DNA from: Enterobacter_D sp963521185
GTDB taxonomy: Bacteria; Pseudomonadota; Gammaproteobacteria; Enterobacterales; Enterobacteriaceae
Reading direction: 5' to 3'
Assembly: GCA_963521185.1 (NCBI GenBank)
Contig: CAUQTV010000003.1
Location: forward strand, 248,001-312,000
DNA: 64,000 bases
Shown: positions 1 through 8,451 of the stretch, one piece after another
Numbering within the stretch: position 1 is the first letter of the stretch
How the letters are laid out: each line of letters opens with the position of its first letter
The notes under the pieces: model-generated
Seen by the model: only the letters and a program-made list of their open reading frames with translations
Database searches by the model: none
What the model was told of the DNA's origin: nothing
Program-made: the position numbers and the translations under genes

Positions 1-45
1 ATGCCTGTGCTACATTAGCCCTAAAACGAGATAACGATCCGTATT

Positions 46-420
46 ATGCAACGCACTATTCTACTCATCATTGGCTGGCTGGCGGTAGCCCTCGGGACGC
101 TTGGCGTCGTATTGCCGCTGCTGCCGACCACGCCTTTTATTCTGCTCGCCGCCTGGTGCTTCGCGCGCTCGTCACCGCGATTTCATCAATGGCTGTTGTA
201 CCGCTCATGGTTTGGCGGGTATTTACGACACTGGCAGCAGTACCGCGCCATGCCGCCGGGGGCAAAACCGCGCGCCATCGCCGTCATTGTGCTGACGTTT
301 GCGGTTTCATTATGGCTGGTGAAGGTGATGTGGGTGCGCATTTTATTGCTGTGCATTCTCGCCTGCCTGCTGATTTTCATGTGGCGCATCCCGGTGATTG
401 ACGAAAAACAACAAAAATAG
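46..420 (+). CDS. ybaN: YbaN, inner-membrane DUF454 protein
   Basis: This 124-residue protein matches E. coli YbaN almost end to end and lies immediately upstream of apt, as in E. coli. It begins with a long hydrophobic stretch (about residues 4-37) containing the LPTTPFILLAAWCFARSSPR signature of the DUF454 family. A second hydrophobic region (about 78-112) suggests two to four membrane segments. The family has no established biochemical role. The ATG at 46 is the first in frame and gives the usual family length. The 45 bases upstream hold no recognisable gene. Confidence 0.93.
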   Translation: MQRTILLIIGWLAVALGTLGVVLPLLPTTPFILLAAWCFARSSPRFHQWLLYRSWFGGYLRHWQQYRAMPPGAKPRAIAVIVLTFAVSLWLVKVMWVRILLLCILACLLIFMWRIPVIDEKQQK

Positions 421-573
421 CGGCACGTGTGGAAGTCGGTTGCATTTGTCGCGTTCTGCCAGTAAATTCGAGCGTTTTCGAGCACGGGCACACCTGGTCA
501 AATGTTAAGCAATAGTTACATTGATCCTGATGAGCGTGCCGTGAGTAACACCGTTTCTATCAGGCAAAAATCC

Positions 574-1125
574 ATGACAGCGACTGCGCAGCAGCTTGAA
601 TATTTAAAAGACAGCATCAAAAGTATCCAGGATTATCCGAAACCGGGCATCCTGTTCCGTGATGTCACCAGTTTGCTGGAAGACCCGAAAGCCTATGCTC
701 TGAGCATTGAGTTGCTGGTTGAGCGTTACAAAGACGCGGGGATCACCAAAGTGGTGGGCACCGAAGCGCGTGGCTTCTTATTTGGCGCGCCTGTTGCGCT
801 GGCAATGGGCGTCGGCTTCGTGCCGGTGCGTAAACCGCGCAAACTGCCGCGTGAAACCATCGCCGAAAGCTACGAGCTGGAATACGGCACCGATCAGCTG
901 GAAATTCATGTCGATGCGATCAAACCCGGCGACAAAGTGCTGGTGGTTGATGATCTGCTGGCGACCGGCGGCACCATTGAAGCCACCGTCAAACTGATCC
1001 GCCGTCTGGGCGGCGACGTGACCGACGCGGCCTTTATCATCAATCTGTTTGATATCGGCGGCGAGCAGCGCCTCGAAAAGCAGGGCATCACCTGCTACAG
1101 CCTCGTACCGTTCCCGGGACACTGA
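574..1125 (+). CDS. apt: Adenine phosphoribosyltransferase
   Basis: Apt converts adenine and PRPP to AMP and pyrophosphate in purine salvage, in the cytosol. The 183-residue product has the type I phosphoribosyltransferase fold. The PRPP-binding motif VLVVDDLLATGGT is at residues 122-134, with the conserved GTEARGFLFG at 62-71 and the C-terminal VPFPGH of the enterobacterial enzyme. The frame is open from 502, but the ATG at 574 (MTATAQQLEY) is chosen because it reproduces the E. coli N-terminus and length. The gene is followed within 91 bases by dnaX on the same strand, as in E. coli. Confidence 0.97.
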   Translation: MTATAQQLEYLKDSIKSIQDYPKPGILFRDVTSLLEDPKAYALSIELLVERYKDAGITKVVGTEARGFLFGAPVALAMGVGFVPVRKPRKLPRETIAESYELEYGTDQLEIHVDAIKPGDKVLVVDDLLATGGTIEATVKLIRRLGGDVTDAAFIINLFDIGGEQRLEKQGITCYSLVPFPGH

Positions 1126-1215
1126 TCATTTCCCATGACATAGCCTCGCCCACGGGTGGGGCTTATGTTAGCATTACCCTTCGTGCATCCACCTCCAGCG
1201 TTCCAGAGCCTGCCC

Positions 1216-3165
1216 ATGAGTTATCAGGTCTTAGCCCGTAAGTGGCGACCACAAACTTTTGCTGACGTCGTCGGTCAGGAACACGTTCTGACTGCACTGG
1301 CGAACGGCTTGTCGTTAGGACGCATTCACCACGCGTATCTCTTTTCTGGCACCCGCGGCGTCGGGAAAACCTCTATCGCCCGTTTGCTGGCGAAAGGGCT
1401 TAACTGCGAAACCGGTATCACCGCCACGCCGTGCGGCGTCTGTGATAACTGCCGTGAAATCGAGCAGGGCCGTTTTGTCGATTTAATTGAAATCGACGCT
1501 GCCTCACGTACCAAAGTTGAAGATACCCGCGATCTGCTGGACAACGTACAGTACGCCCCGGCCCGTGGTCGCTTCAAAGTCTATCTGATAGACGAAGTGC
1601 ACATGCTGTCGCGTCACAGCTTTAACGCGCTGTTAAAAACGCTTGAAGAGCCGCCCGCACACGTCAAATTCCTGCTGGCGACCACCGATCCGCAAAAGCT
1701 GCCGGTGACCATTCTTTCACGCTGCCTGCAATTTCATCTCAAGGCGCTGGACGTTGAACAGATCCGCCAGCAGCTTGAGCACATTCTCGATGAAGAAAAA
1801 ATCAGCCATGAGCCACGCGCGTTGCAATTGCTGGCCCGCGCGGCCGACGGCAGCCTTCGCGATGCGCTGAGCCTCACCGATCAGGCGATCTCCAGCGGTG
1901 ACGGCCAGCTTTCCGTTCAGGCGGTCAGCCAGATGCTGGGCACGCTTGACGACGATCAGGCGCTGTCGCTGATTGAAGCGGTGGTCGAGGCGAACGGCGA
2001 GCGCGTGATGGCGCTGGTGAACGAGGCGGCGGCGCGCGGCGTTGAATGGGAAGCGCTGCTGGTCGAAATGCAAACTCTGCTGCACCGCATTGCGATGGTG
2101 CAACTCTCGCCGTCTGCGCTCGGTAGCGACATGGCGGCGATTGAGCAGCGCATGCGAGAGCTGGCCCGCACCGTGCCGCCAACGGACGTTCAGCTCTACT
2201 ACCAGACGATGCTGATTGGCCGTAAAGAGCTGCCTTTCGCTCCCGATCGGCGCATGGGCATTGAGATGACCTTACTACGTGCGCTGGCGTTCCATCCGCG
2301 CATGCCGCTGCCGGAGCCTGAGGTTTCCACCCAGTCGTTCGCACCCGTTGCACCCACCGCCGTGCTGACGCCGACGCAGGTGCCGCAGCAGTCACCTACG
2401 CCGCAAGCCGCACACACTATACCGCAACCCGCGTCTAACGTGCCGCTGCCGGATGCCACCAGCCAGGTGCTGGCCGCACGCAATCAGCTTGCGCGTGCGC
2501 AGGGAGCAACCAAACCAAAAAAGAGTGAACCGGCAGCGGGCGTCCGCGCGCGGCCGGTGAACAACGCTGCGCTGGAGCGCCTGGCGTCGATGACCGAACG
2601 CGTGCAATCGCGTCCAGCGGCCTCGACGCAGGAAGCACAGCCTGCTAAAAAAGAAGCCTATCGCTGGAAGACGACGCTGGTCACCGAAACGGTGAAAGAA
2701 GAGGTCGCCACGCCGAAGGCGCTGAAGAAAGCGCTGGAGCATGAAAGAACGCCGGAGCTGGCGCGCAAACTGGCGCAAGAAGCCACGGAACGCGACGCCT
2801 GGGCCGCGCAGGTCAGCCAACTGAATTTACCGAAGCTGGTTGAGCAAGTGGCGCTAAATGCCTGGACAGAGCAGGAGGGCAATCGCTATTGCCTGCACCT
2901 GCGCACCACCCAGCGGCACCTGAATTCCCCGGGCGCGGCGAAAGTGTTGACCGAAGCGCTGACCCGGCTATTGGGTGAAGCAGTTGAATTGACTATCATT
3001 GAAGATGATAATCCGGCTGTGCGCACGCCGCTGGAATGGCGGCAGACGATTTACGAAGAAAAGCTCACGCAGGCGCGTGAGTCGATAGTTGCGGATAACA
3101 ACATTCAGACGCTGCGGCGATTTTTCGACGCGGAGCTGGACGAAGAGAGTATTCGCCCCATTTGA
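1216..3165 (+). CDS. dnaX: DNA polymerase III tau/gamma subunit
   Basis: DnaX is the AAA+ clamp-loader subunit of the replicative polymerase. The full-length tau form also binds the polymerase core and DnaB. Walker A GTRGVGKT lies at residues 45-52, the zinc-binding cysteines are C64, C73, C76 and C79, and the Walker B region reads LIDEVHML. A proline/alanine-rich linker (about 385-500) precedes the tau-specific C-terminal domains, and the tail DAELDEESIRPI is the E. coli one. Tau is 649 residues against 643 in E. coli. The ATG at 1216 (MSYQVLARKW) is preferred over the in-frame ATG at 1156, which adds 20 unconserved residues. A programmed -1 frameshift inside the gene makes the shorter gamma. 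Confidence 0.97.
   Translation: MSYQVLARKWRPQTFADVVGQEHVLTALANGLSLGRIHHAYLFSGTRGVGKTSIARLLAKGLNCETGITATPCGVCDNCREIEQGRFVDLIEIDAASRTKVEDTRDLLDNVQYAPARGRFKVYLIDEVHMLSRHSFNALLKTLEEPPAHVKFLLATTDPQKLPVTILSRCLQFHLKALDVEQIRQQLEHILDEEKISHEPRALQLLARAADGSLRDALSLTDQAISSGDGQLSVQAVSQMLGTLDDDQALSLIEAVVEANGERVMALVNEAAARGVEWEALLVEMQTLLHRIAMVQLSPSALGSDMAAIEQRMRELARTVPPTDVQLYYQTMLIGRKELPFAPDRRMGIEMTLLRALAFHPRMPLPEPEVSTQSFAPVAPTAVLTPTQVPQQSPTPQAAHTIPQPASNVPLPDATSQVLAARNQLARAQGATKPKKSEPAAGVRARPVNNAALERLASMTERVQSRPAASTQEAQPAKKEAYRWKTTLVTETVKEEVATPKALKKALEHERTPELARKLAQEATERDAWAAQVSQLNLPKLVEQVALNAWTEQEGNRYCLHLRTTQRHLNSPGAAKVLTEALTRLLGEAVELTIIEDDNPAVRTPLEWRQTIYEEKLTQARESIVADNNIQTLRRFFDAELDEESIRPI
2501..2558 (+). promoter_or_regulatory. 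dnaX: Programmed -1 ribosomal frameshift signal in dnaX
   Basis: The slippery heptamer A AAA AAG occupies 2517-2523 in the correct phase (codons 434-436). A Shine-Dalgarno-like AGGGAG lies upstream at 2501-2506. Downstream is a GC-rich hairpin with outer arms ACCGGC (2529-2534) and GCCGGT (2553-2558). After slippage the next codons are GAG (2523-2525) and TGA (2526-2528). The shifted product therefore ends in Glu at residue 437 and is the gamma subunit. The design and the terminal Glu are those of E. coli dnaX. Confidence 0.93.
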
Positions 3166-3245
3166 CAGGCAGCCGTGCTCCCTGTCGTGAACCCTGAACG
3201 TGACCTATCGCAGCGGTACGTCACCACTAGCAAAGAGAGATGCCT

Positions 3246-3575
3246 ATGTTTGGTAAAGGCGGTCTGGGTAACCTGATGAAACAGGCCCAGCAGATGCAGG
3301 AAAAAATGCAGCAGGCGCAGGAAGAGATCGCCAAGCTGGAAGTGACCGGTGAATCCGGTGCGGGCCTGGTCAAAGTGACCATCAACGGTGCGCATAACTG
3401 CCGTCGCGTTGAGATCGATCCGAGCCTGCTCGAAGACGACAAAGAGATGTTAGAAGATCTGGTCGCGGCGGCGTTCAACGATGCAGCCCGTCGTATTGAC
3501 GAAACCCAGAAAGAAAAAATGGCCGGTGTCTCTTCCGGTATGCAGTTGCCGCCAGGCTTCAAAATGCCGTTCTGA
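3246..3575 (+). CDS. ybaB: YbaB/EbfC nucleoid-associated DNA-binding protein
   Basis: This 109-residue protein is nearly identical to E. coli YbaB, a small dimeric nucleoid-associated protein of the YbaB/EbfC family. A glutamine/methionine-rich N-terminal helix (about 7-30, KQAQQMQEKMQ) is followed by the conserved TGESGAGLVKVTINGAHNCR segment and the C-terminal GMQLPPGFKMPF. The ATG at 3246 has AGAGAG at 3234-3239 about six bases upstream; the in-frame ATG at 3240 is too close to it. In E. coli ybaB is followed directly by recR. Here two inserted genes separate them, and a terminator follows ybaB. Confidence 0.95.
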   Translation: MFGKGGLGNLMKQAQQMQEKMQQAQEEIAKLEVTGESGAGLVKVTINGAHNCRRVEIDPSLLEDDKEMLEDLVAAAFNDAARRIDETQKEKMAGVSSGMQLPPGFKMPF

Positions 3576-3592
3576 CGGTAACATGAAGCGTG

Positions 3593-3624
3593 AAAAAGGG
3601 TGACGTCATGTCGCCCTTTTTGTT
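3593..3624 (+). terminator. Rho-independent terminator after ybaB
   Basis: Just past the ybaB stop, AAAAAGGGTGAC pairs with GTCGCCCTTTTT around a short loop, with one G-T pair, and the right arm runs into a T tract. It would end the dnaX-ybaB transcript before the convergent LysR gene, whose stop codon lies at 3627. This is a change from E. coli, where transcription continues into recR. Confidence 0.8.
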
Positions 3625-3626
3625 TT

Positions 3627-4538
3627 TTACTCTTCGTCAAACTGCGCATACGCCGCCGCCAGAAAATCGATCAGCGCCCGCACCGCCGGAAGCTGTCCGC
3701 GTCGCGTGGGAAACACCACATGAACGATTTCACGACGCGTGCGCCACTCGGGCAGTAAATGCACCAGCGTGCCAGCGGCTATCTGCTCTTTGAGCATTAA
3801 GAGCGGCAGTTGCACAATGCCGACGCTCGCCACCGCGGCGCTGCGCAGCGCAATCATGTCGGTGGTAATAAAGCGCGGAGTGTGGTGCAAATTCGCTTCC
3901 CGATCGTCAGGGCCGAACAGTTCCCAGCGGTAGGTTTGCTGCGGGCGTGCGAGCGCCAGACTCGGCCAGTGCTGGAGATCCTCCGGCGAGGAGGGCGCGC
4001 CAAAGCGTTCGACCAGCGCCGGGCTTGCTACCAGACACATGCTGCGCGCCGCCAGTTTGCGCATCACCAAATCGCTGTCCGAAAGCGGCAGCGGACGCAC
4101 GCGGATCGCCAGATCAACATTTTCATTCAGCACATCCACCTGTCGGTTCGTCTCTTCCAGCTGTAGCGTTACCTGCGGATAGTGCGCCATAAAGCGCGCC
4201 AGCATGTCGCCAACGTGCACGTGGAGCAGCGCAATCGGGCAGGTCAGGCGGATCACCCCGCGCGGCTCTGCCCGCAGGCTGTCGATCGCCTCCTGCGCCG
4301 CCTCGGCCTCAATGATCATCGCCTTGCAGTGGCGGTAGTAGATCTGCCCGGCTTCGGTGACGGTGAAACTGCGTGTGGAGCGCTGGATCAACCGCGTCTC
4401 CAGCCGCGCCTCCAGCAGGGCAATGCGGCGGCTTAAGCGGGATTTTGGAATGCCCACGATGCGGCTGGCGGGGGAAAATCCACCGTGCTCCACCACCAGC
4501 ACGAAATAGCCCATGTCGTTGAGATCCTGCACTGTCAT
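3627..4538 (-). CDS. LysR-family transcriptional regulator next to pirin
   Basis: A 303-residue LysR-type regulator. The winged helix-turn-helix is at about residues 3-63, including the recognition region IPKSRLSRRIALLEARLETRL and RSTRSFTVTEAG. A periplasmic-binding-protein-like effector domain follows (about 90-300). The ATG at 4538 (MTVQDLNDMG) puts the HTH at the usual distance from the N-terminus; an in-frame ATG at 4586 would add 16 unconserved residues. It is transcribed divergently from the pirin gene with 104 bp between them, the usual LysR-target geometry, so control of the pirin gene is a reasonable inference. No E. coli K-12 orthologue is recognised at this position. Confidence 0.88.
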   Translation of the reverse strand: MTVQDLNDMGYFVLVVEHGGFSPASRIVGIPKSRLSRRIALLEARLETRLIQRSTRSFTVTEAGQIYYRHCKAMIIEAEAAQEAIDSLRAEPRGVIRLTCPIALLHVHVGDMLARFMAHYPQVTLQLEETNRQVDVLNENVDLAIRVRPLPLSDSDLVMRKLAARSMCLVASPALVERFGAPSSPEDLQHWPSLALARPQQTYRWELFGPDDREANLHHTPRFITTDMIALRSAAVASVGIVQLPLLMLKEQIAAGTLVHLLPEWRTRREIVHVVFPTRRGQLPAVRALIDFLAAAYAQFDEE

Positions 4539-4642
4539 TGTCCTGAAAATGGAACACTGCGTCCAGATTAGCACTCTACCGGGCATCGTGTCTTACAGGT
4601 AAGCTTAATCCCATCAGAAATCAGTCAACGACGGAGAACGCA

Positions 4643-5512
4643 ATGAAAGCGATTTTGGGTGTCTACACCGCACCGGCATCCCACTGGGTGGGCGATGGTT
4701 TCCCGGTGCGCTCGTTGTTTTCGTATCAGGATCATGCCCGGCAGTTAAGCCCGTTCCTGCTGCTGGATTACGCCGGTCCTGCGCAGTTTAAAGCCAGTAA
4801 CAAAGGCCAGCGCGGCGTGGATGTGCATCCGCATCGCGGCTTTGAGACGGTGACTATCGTCTATGAAGGCGAAGTCGCCCACCGCGATTCTACCGGCAGC
4901 GGCGGAGTCATTGGCCCAGGCGATGTGCAGTGGATGACCGCAGGCAGCGGCATTTTGCACGAAGAGTTCCACTCCCCGGCGTTCAGTGAAAGGGGCGGCA
5001 CGCTGGAAATGGTTCAGCTGTGGGTCAATTTACCGGCGAAAGACAAACTGACACCGGCAACCTACCAGCCGATTGTCAGCGGTGATATTCCGCGTATTCC
5101 GCTTGCGGATAACGCAGGCGAGCTGCGGGTGATTGCCGGAGAATTCGCCGGTAAGAAAGGCCCGGCGCAGACCTTCTCGCCGATGCACATCTGGGATATG
5201 CATTTGCGGCCCCACGGCGTCACCCAACTGACGCTGCCGGACGGCTGGAACAGCGCGCTGGTGGTGCTCAAAGGCACTATTGAAGTCAACGGTCAGCAGA
5301 TTGCCCGTGACGCGCAGCTGGTGGTGCTGGATGCGAAAGGCGAGCAGGTTACCATTGAGTCGAATAACGACGCGGTGGTGCTGGTGCTCAGCGGCGAGCC
5401 AATCAACGAGCCGGTCGTGGGTCGCGGCCCGTTTGTGATGAACACGGTTGAAGAGTTAGATCGGGCGTTTGATGATTACAAACAGGGGCGTTTCGGCCAG
5501 CCTGACGCGTAA
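4643..5512 (+). CDS. Pirin-family bicupin protein
   Basis: A 289-residue pirin. The N-terminal cupin carries the metal-ligand pattern of the family: H62 and H64 in VHPHRGFETVTI, and H106 and E108 in GILHEEFH. The conserved GDVQWMTAGSG lies between them, and a C-terminal cupin follows (about 165-260). Pirins bind iron. Some, such as E. coli YhhW, have quercetin 2,3-dioxygenase activity in vitro, but the physiological substrate is usually unknown. The start follows a GGAG-type ribosome site at 4633-4636. It is transcribed away from the LysR gene and ends in its own terminator, so it behaves as a self-contained unit inserted upstream of recR. Confidence 0.9.
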   Translation: MKAILGVYTAPASHWVGDGFPVRSLFSYQDHARQLSPFLLLDYAGPAQFKASNKGQRGVDVHPHRGFETVTIVYEGEVAHRDSTGSGGVIGPGDVQWMTAGSGILHEEFHSPAFSERGGTLEMVQLWVNLPAKDKLTPATYQPIVSGDIPRIPLADNAGELRVIAGEFAGKKGPAQTFSPMHIWDMHLRPHGVTQLTLPDGWNSALVVLKGTIEVNGQQIARDAQLVVLDAKGEQVTIESNNDAVVLVLSGEPINEPVVGRGPFVMNTVEELDRAFDDYKQGRFGQPDA

Positions 5513-5518
5513 ATGAAA

Positions 5519-5548
5519 GCGGCTATCCAATGGATAGCCGTTTTTTTT
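5519..5548 (+). terminator. Rho-independent terminator after the pirin gene
   Basis: CGGCTATCC (5520-5528) pairs perfectly with GGATAGCCG (5532-5540) around a three-base loop and is followed by eight Ts. It begins seven bases after the pirin stop, so recR must have its own promoter in 5549-5685. Confidence 0.93.
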
Positions 5549-5685
5549 GGGCAGGCGCTGTCACACTCTTAGGGCGAATGTTAGGCTATAGCGAATGACC
5601 TCTGATAAAGAAGCCTGAGAATGTTTTGTCTGCCAGTCCGTAACATCTTCAATCGTAACCGCATCAATCTACAAGGGCGGGTGTA

Positions 5686-6291
5686 ATGCAAACCAGTCCG
5701 TTACTCACCGCACTGATGGAATCCCTGCGCTGCCTGCCCGGCGTCGGCCCGAAATCCGCCCAGCGCATGGCGTTTACGCTGCTGCAACGCGACCGCAGCG
5801 GCGGCATGCGTCTGGCGCAGGCGCTGACCCGCGCGATGTCCGAAATCGGCCACTGCGCCGATTGCCGCACCTTCACCGAACAGGAAGTCTGTAACATCTG
5901 CGCCAACCCGCGTCGCCAGGAAAACGGCCAACTCTGCGTGGTAGAAAGCCCGGCGGATATTTACGCCATCGAGCAGACCGGACAGTTCTCTGGCCGCTAC
6001 TTCGTGCTGATGGGGCATCTCTCGCCGCTCGACGGTATTGGCCCGGACGATATCGGCCTCGATCGCCTTGAGCAGCGCCTCTCTTCCGAGCAGATGAAAG
6101 AGGTGATCCTCGCCACCAATCCGACGGTGGAAGGGGAGGCAACCGCTAACTACATCGCCGAGCTGTGCGCGCAATACGGCGTTGACGCCAGCCGCATCGC
6201 CCACGGCGTGCCGGTGGGTGGCGAGCTGGAAATGGTCGATGGCACCACCCTGTCGCACTCCCTTGCGGGCCGCCACAAGATTCGTTTTTAA
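5686..6291 (+). CDS. recR: Recombination mediator protein RecR
   Basis: RecR acts with RecF and RecO to load RecA onto SSB-coated single-stranded DNA during gap repair. The 201-residue protein has the helix-hairpin-helix at the N-terminus (LPGVGPKSAQRMA, 17-29), the four zinc cysteines C57, C60, C69 and C72, a Toprim domain from about residue 80, and the C-terminal Walker-like LAGRHKIRF. Length and sequence match E. coli. The operon link to ybaB is lost here, because the LysR-pirin insertion and its terminator lie between them. Confidence 0.97.
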   Translation: MQTSPLLTALMESLRCLPGVGPKSAQRMAFTLLQRDRSGGMRLAQALTRAMSEIGHCADCRTFTEQEVCNICANPRRQENGQLCVVESPADIYAIEQTGQFSGRYFVLMGHLSPLDGIGPDDIGLDRLEQRLSSEQMKEVILATNPTVEGEATANYIAELCAQYGVDASRIAHGVPVGGELEMVDGTTLSHSLAGRHKIRF

Positions 6292-6320
6292 GCAGTCGGG
6301 GGAGCATTTCTGTTTCCCCG

Positions 6321-6349
6321 CTTGAAATTTTCCCTCGCTATCCCCATCT
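6321..6349 (+). promoter_or_regulatory. htpG: Sigma-32 heat-shock promoter of htpG
   Basis: CTTGAAA (6321-6327) and CCCCATCT (6342-6349) match the sigma-32 -35 and -10 consensus and are separated by 14 bp. The htpG start codon lies 52 bases further on. The E. coli htpG promoter has the same two elements. Confidence 0.88.
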
Positions 6350-6401
6350 CTCACTCAACGTTACAAAACCCCATTAAATGGCATTGTTGAGGTCGACTTA
6401 G

Positions 6402-8276
6402 ATGAAAGGACAAGAAACCCGTGGTTTCCAGTCAGAAGTAAAACAGCTTCTGCACCTGATGATCCATTCCCTGTATTCCAATAAAGAAATCTTCCTGCGC
6501 GAGTTAATCTCGAACGCCTCGGATGCGGCAGACAAGCTGCGCTTCCGTGCGTTGTCAAACCCTGACCTGTATGAAGGCGACGGTGAACTGCGTGTGCGCG
6601 TGTCGTTCGACAAAGAAAACCGCACCCTGACCATTGCCGACAACGGTATTGGGATGAACCGCGAAGAGGTGATCGATCACCTGGGTACCATCGCCAAATC
6701 CGGCACCAAATCCTTCCTGCAATCGATGGGTTCCGATCAGGCGAAAGACAGCCAGCTGATCGGCCAGTTCGGCGTGGGCTTCTACTCTGCCTTCATCGTG
6801 GCAGATAAAGTCACCGTGCGCACGCGTGCGGCGGGCGACAGCGCAGAAAACGGCGTGTTCTGGGAATCTGCGGGCGAAGGCGACTACACCGTTGCCGACA
6901 TCACCAAAGACGATCGCGGCACCGAAATCACCCTGCACCTGCGCGAAGGGGAAGACGATTTCCTCAACGACTGGCGCGTGCGCTCTATCATCAGCAAATA
7001 TTCCGACCACATTGCCCTGCCGGTCGAGATCGAAAAACAGGAAGAGCAGGACGGCGAAACCGTTGTCTCCTGGGAGAAGATCAACAAGGCACAGGCGCTG
7101 TGGACGCGCAACAAGTCTGAAATCAAAGACGAAGAATATAACGAATTCTACAAGCACATCGCCCACGACTTCACCGACCCGCTGGCGTGGAGCCACAACC
7201 GCGTGGAAGGTAAACAGGAGTACACCAGCCTGCTGTACATCCCGTCGCAGGCACCGTGGGACATGTGGAACCGCGATCACAAACACGGCCTGAAACTCTA
7301 CGTGCAGCGCGTCTTCATCATGGACGAAGCCGAACAGTTCATGCCGAACTACCTGCGCTTTGTGCGTGGCCTGGTGGACTCCAACGATCTGCCGCTGAAC
7401 GTCTCCCGTGAGATCCTGCAAGACAGCTCCGTGACCCGCAACCTGCGCAGCGCGTTGACTAAACGCGTACTGCAAATGCTCGACAAACTGGCGAAAGACG
7501 ACGCTGAAAAATACCTCAGCTTCTGGAAGCAGTTTGGTATGGCGTTAAAAGAAGGCCCGGCGGAAGACAACAGCAACCTGGAAGCGATCGCCAAACTGCT
7601 GCGCTTCGCCTCCACGCATACCGACTCCTCCGAGCAGACGGTCTCCCTTGCGGATTACGTCGCGCGCATGAAAGAGGGGCAGGAGAAGATCTATTACATC
7701 ACTGCCGACAGCTACGCCGCCGCGAAGAGCAGCCCGCATCTCGAACTGCTGCGTAAGAAAGGCATCGAAGTGCTGCTGCTCTCCGATCGCATCGACGAAT
7801 GGATGATGAGCTACCTGACCGAGTTCGACGGTAAGCCGTTCCAGTCCGTTGCTAAAGCGGACGAGTCGCTGGATAAGCTGAACGACGACGTCGACGAAAG
7901 CGCAAAAGAAGCGGAAAAAGCGCTGGAGCCGTTCGTTGAGCGGGTGAAAACCCTGCTGGGCGATCGCGTGAAAGAAGTGCGTCTGACGCACCGTCTGACC
8001 GATACGCCAGCGATTGTCACGACCGACAACGACGAAATGAGCACCCAGATGGCAAAACTGTTTGCCGCTGCGGGCCAGGCCGTGCCGGAAGTGAAATACA
8101 TCTTTGAACTGAACCCGGATCACGCGCTGGTTAAACGCACCGCCGATACCCAGGATGAGGCGCAGTTTAAAGAGTGGGTCGAACTGTTAATGGATCAGGC
8201 GCTGTTCGCTGAACGCGGCACGCTGGAAGATCCTAACCAGTTCATCCGCCGTATGAATCAGCTGCTGGTGTCGTAA
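6402..8276 (+). CDS. htpG: Molecular chaperone HtpG (Hsp90)
   Basis: HtpG is the bacterial Hsp90, an ATP-dependent dimeric cytosolic chaperone working with DnaK on client folding. The 624-residue length equals E. coli. The GHKL ATPase domain (1-215) shows ELISNASDAADKLR, DNGIGM and GQFGVGFYSAF. The middle domain includes PLNVSREILQ, and the C-terminal dimerisation domain ends FIRRMNQLLVS. The start at 6402 is preceded by a consensus sigma-32 promoter. It is monocistronic between recR and adk as in E. coli; a repeat hairpin follows the stop. Confidence 0.97.
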   Translation: MKGQETRGFQSEVKQLLHLMIHSLYSNKEIFLRELISNASDAADKLRFRALSNPDLYEGDGELRVRVSFDKENRTLTIADNGIGMNREEVIDHLGTIAKSGTKSFLQSMGSDQAKDSQLIGQFGVGFYSAFIVADKVTVRTRAAGDSAENGVFWESAGEGDYTVADITKDDRGTEITLHLREGEDDFLNDWRVRSIISKYSDHIALPVEIEKQEEQDGETVVSWEKINKAQALWTRNKSEIKDEEYNEFYKHIAHDFTDPLAWSHNRVEGKQEYTSLLYIPSQAPWDMWNRDHKHGLKLYVQRVFIMDEAEQFMPNYLRFVRGLVDSNDLPLNVSREILQDSSVTRNLRSALTKRVLQMLDKLAKDDAEKYLSFWKQFGMALKEGPAEDNSNLEAIAKLLRFASTHTDSSEQTVSLADYVARMKEGQEKIYYITADSYAAAKSSPHLELLRKKGIEVLLLSDRIDEWMMSYLTEFDGKPFQSVAKADESLDKLNDDVDESAKEAEKALEPFVERVKTLLGDRVKEVRLTHRLTDTPAIVTTDNDEMSTQMAKLFAAAGQAVPEVKYIFELNPDHALVKRTADTQDEAQFKEWVELLMDQALFAERGTLEDPNQFIRRMNQLLVS

Positions 8277-8281
8277 ATCGC

Positions 8282-8332
8282 TCCCCTCACCCTAACCCTC
8301 TCCCAATGGGAGAGAGCCGGGGTGAGGGGATT
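8282..8332. repeat. Intergenic inverted repeat (CCCTCTCCC/GGGAGAG type)
   Basis: CCCCTCACCCTAACCCTCTCCC and GGGAGAGAGCCGGGGTGAGGGG form a long imperfect hairpin around AAT, five bases after the htpG stop. A related element follows gsk near 11.6 kb. These look like one family of short dispersed palindromic repeats. Confidence 0.75.
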
Positions 8333-8451
8333 CAGACTTTCCCCAATCCCCGCCTAAGCGCCTCGCTTTCTTGTAGAGATACCGCCTTTAGTGGTATGGT
8401 TTTAGCTTCAAACAACGTTGTAAAAAAATCGAAACGTAGAGGAATTACGCA

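Noticed and set aside
1126..1215. GC-rich hairpin after apt (GCCTCGCCCACGGGTGGGGC)
   Set aside because: The stem is short and lacks a T tract, so it was not called as a terminator; dnaX may be partly cotranscribed with apt.
1925..2820. Long minus-strand open frames inside dnaX
   Set aside because: They are low-complexity Arg/Ala/Pro-rich translations of the dnaX linker complement and have no ribosome sites.
6555..7475. A 306-codon minus-strand frame inside htpG
   Set aside because: Its composition (Val/Phe/His-rich, no motifs) is that of an antisense frame; htpG is conserved along the whole stretch.
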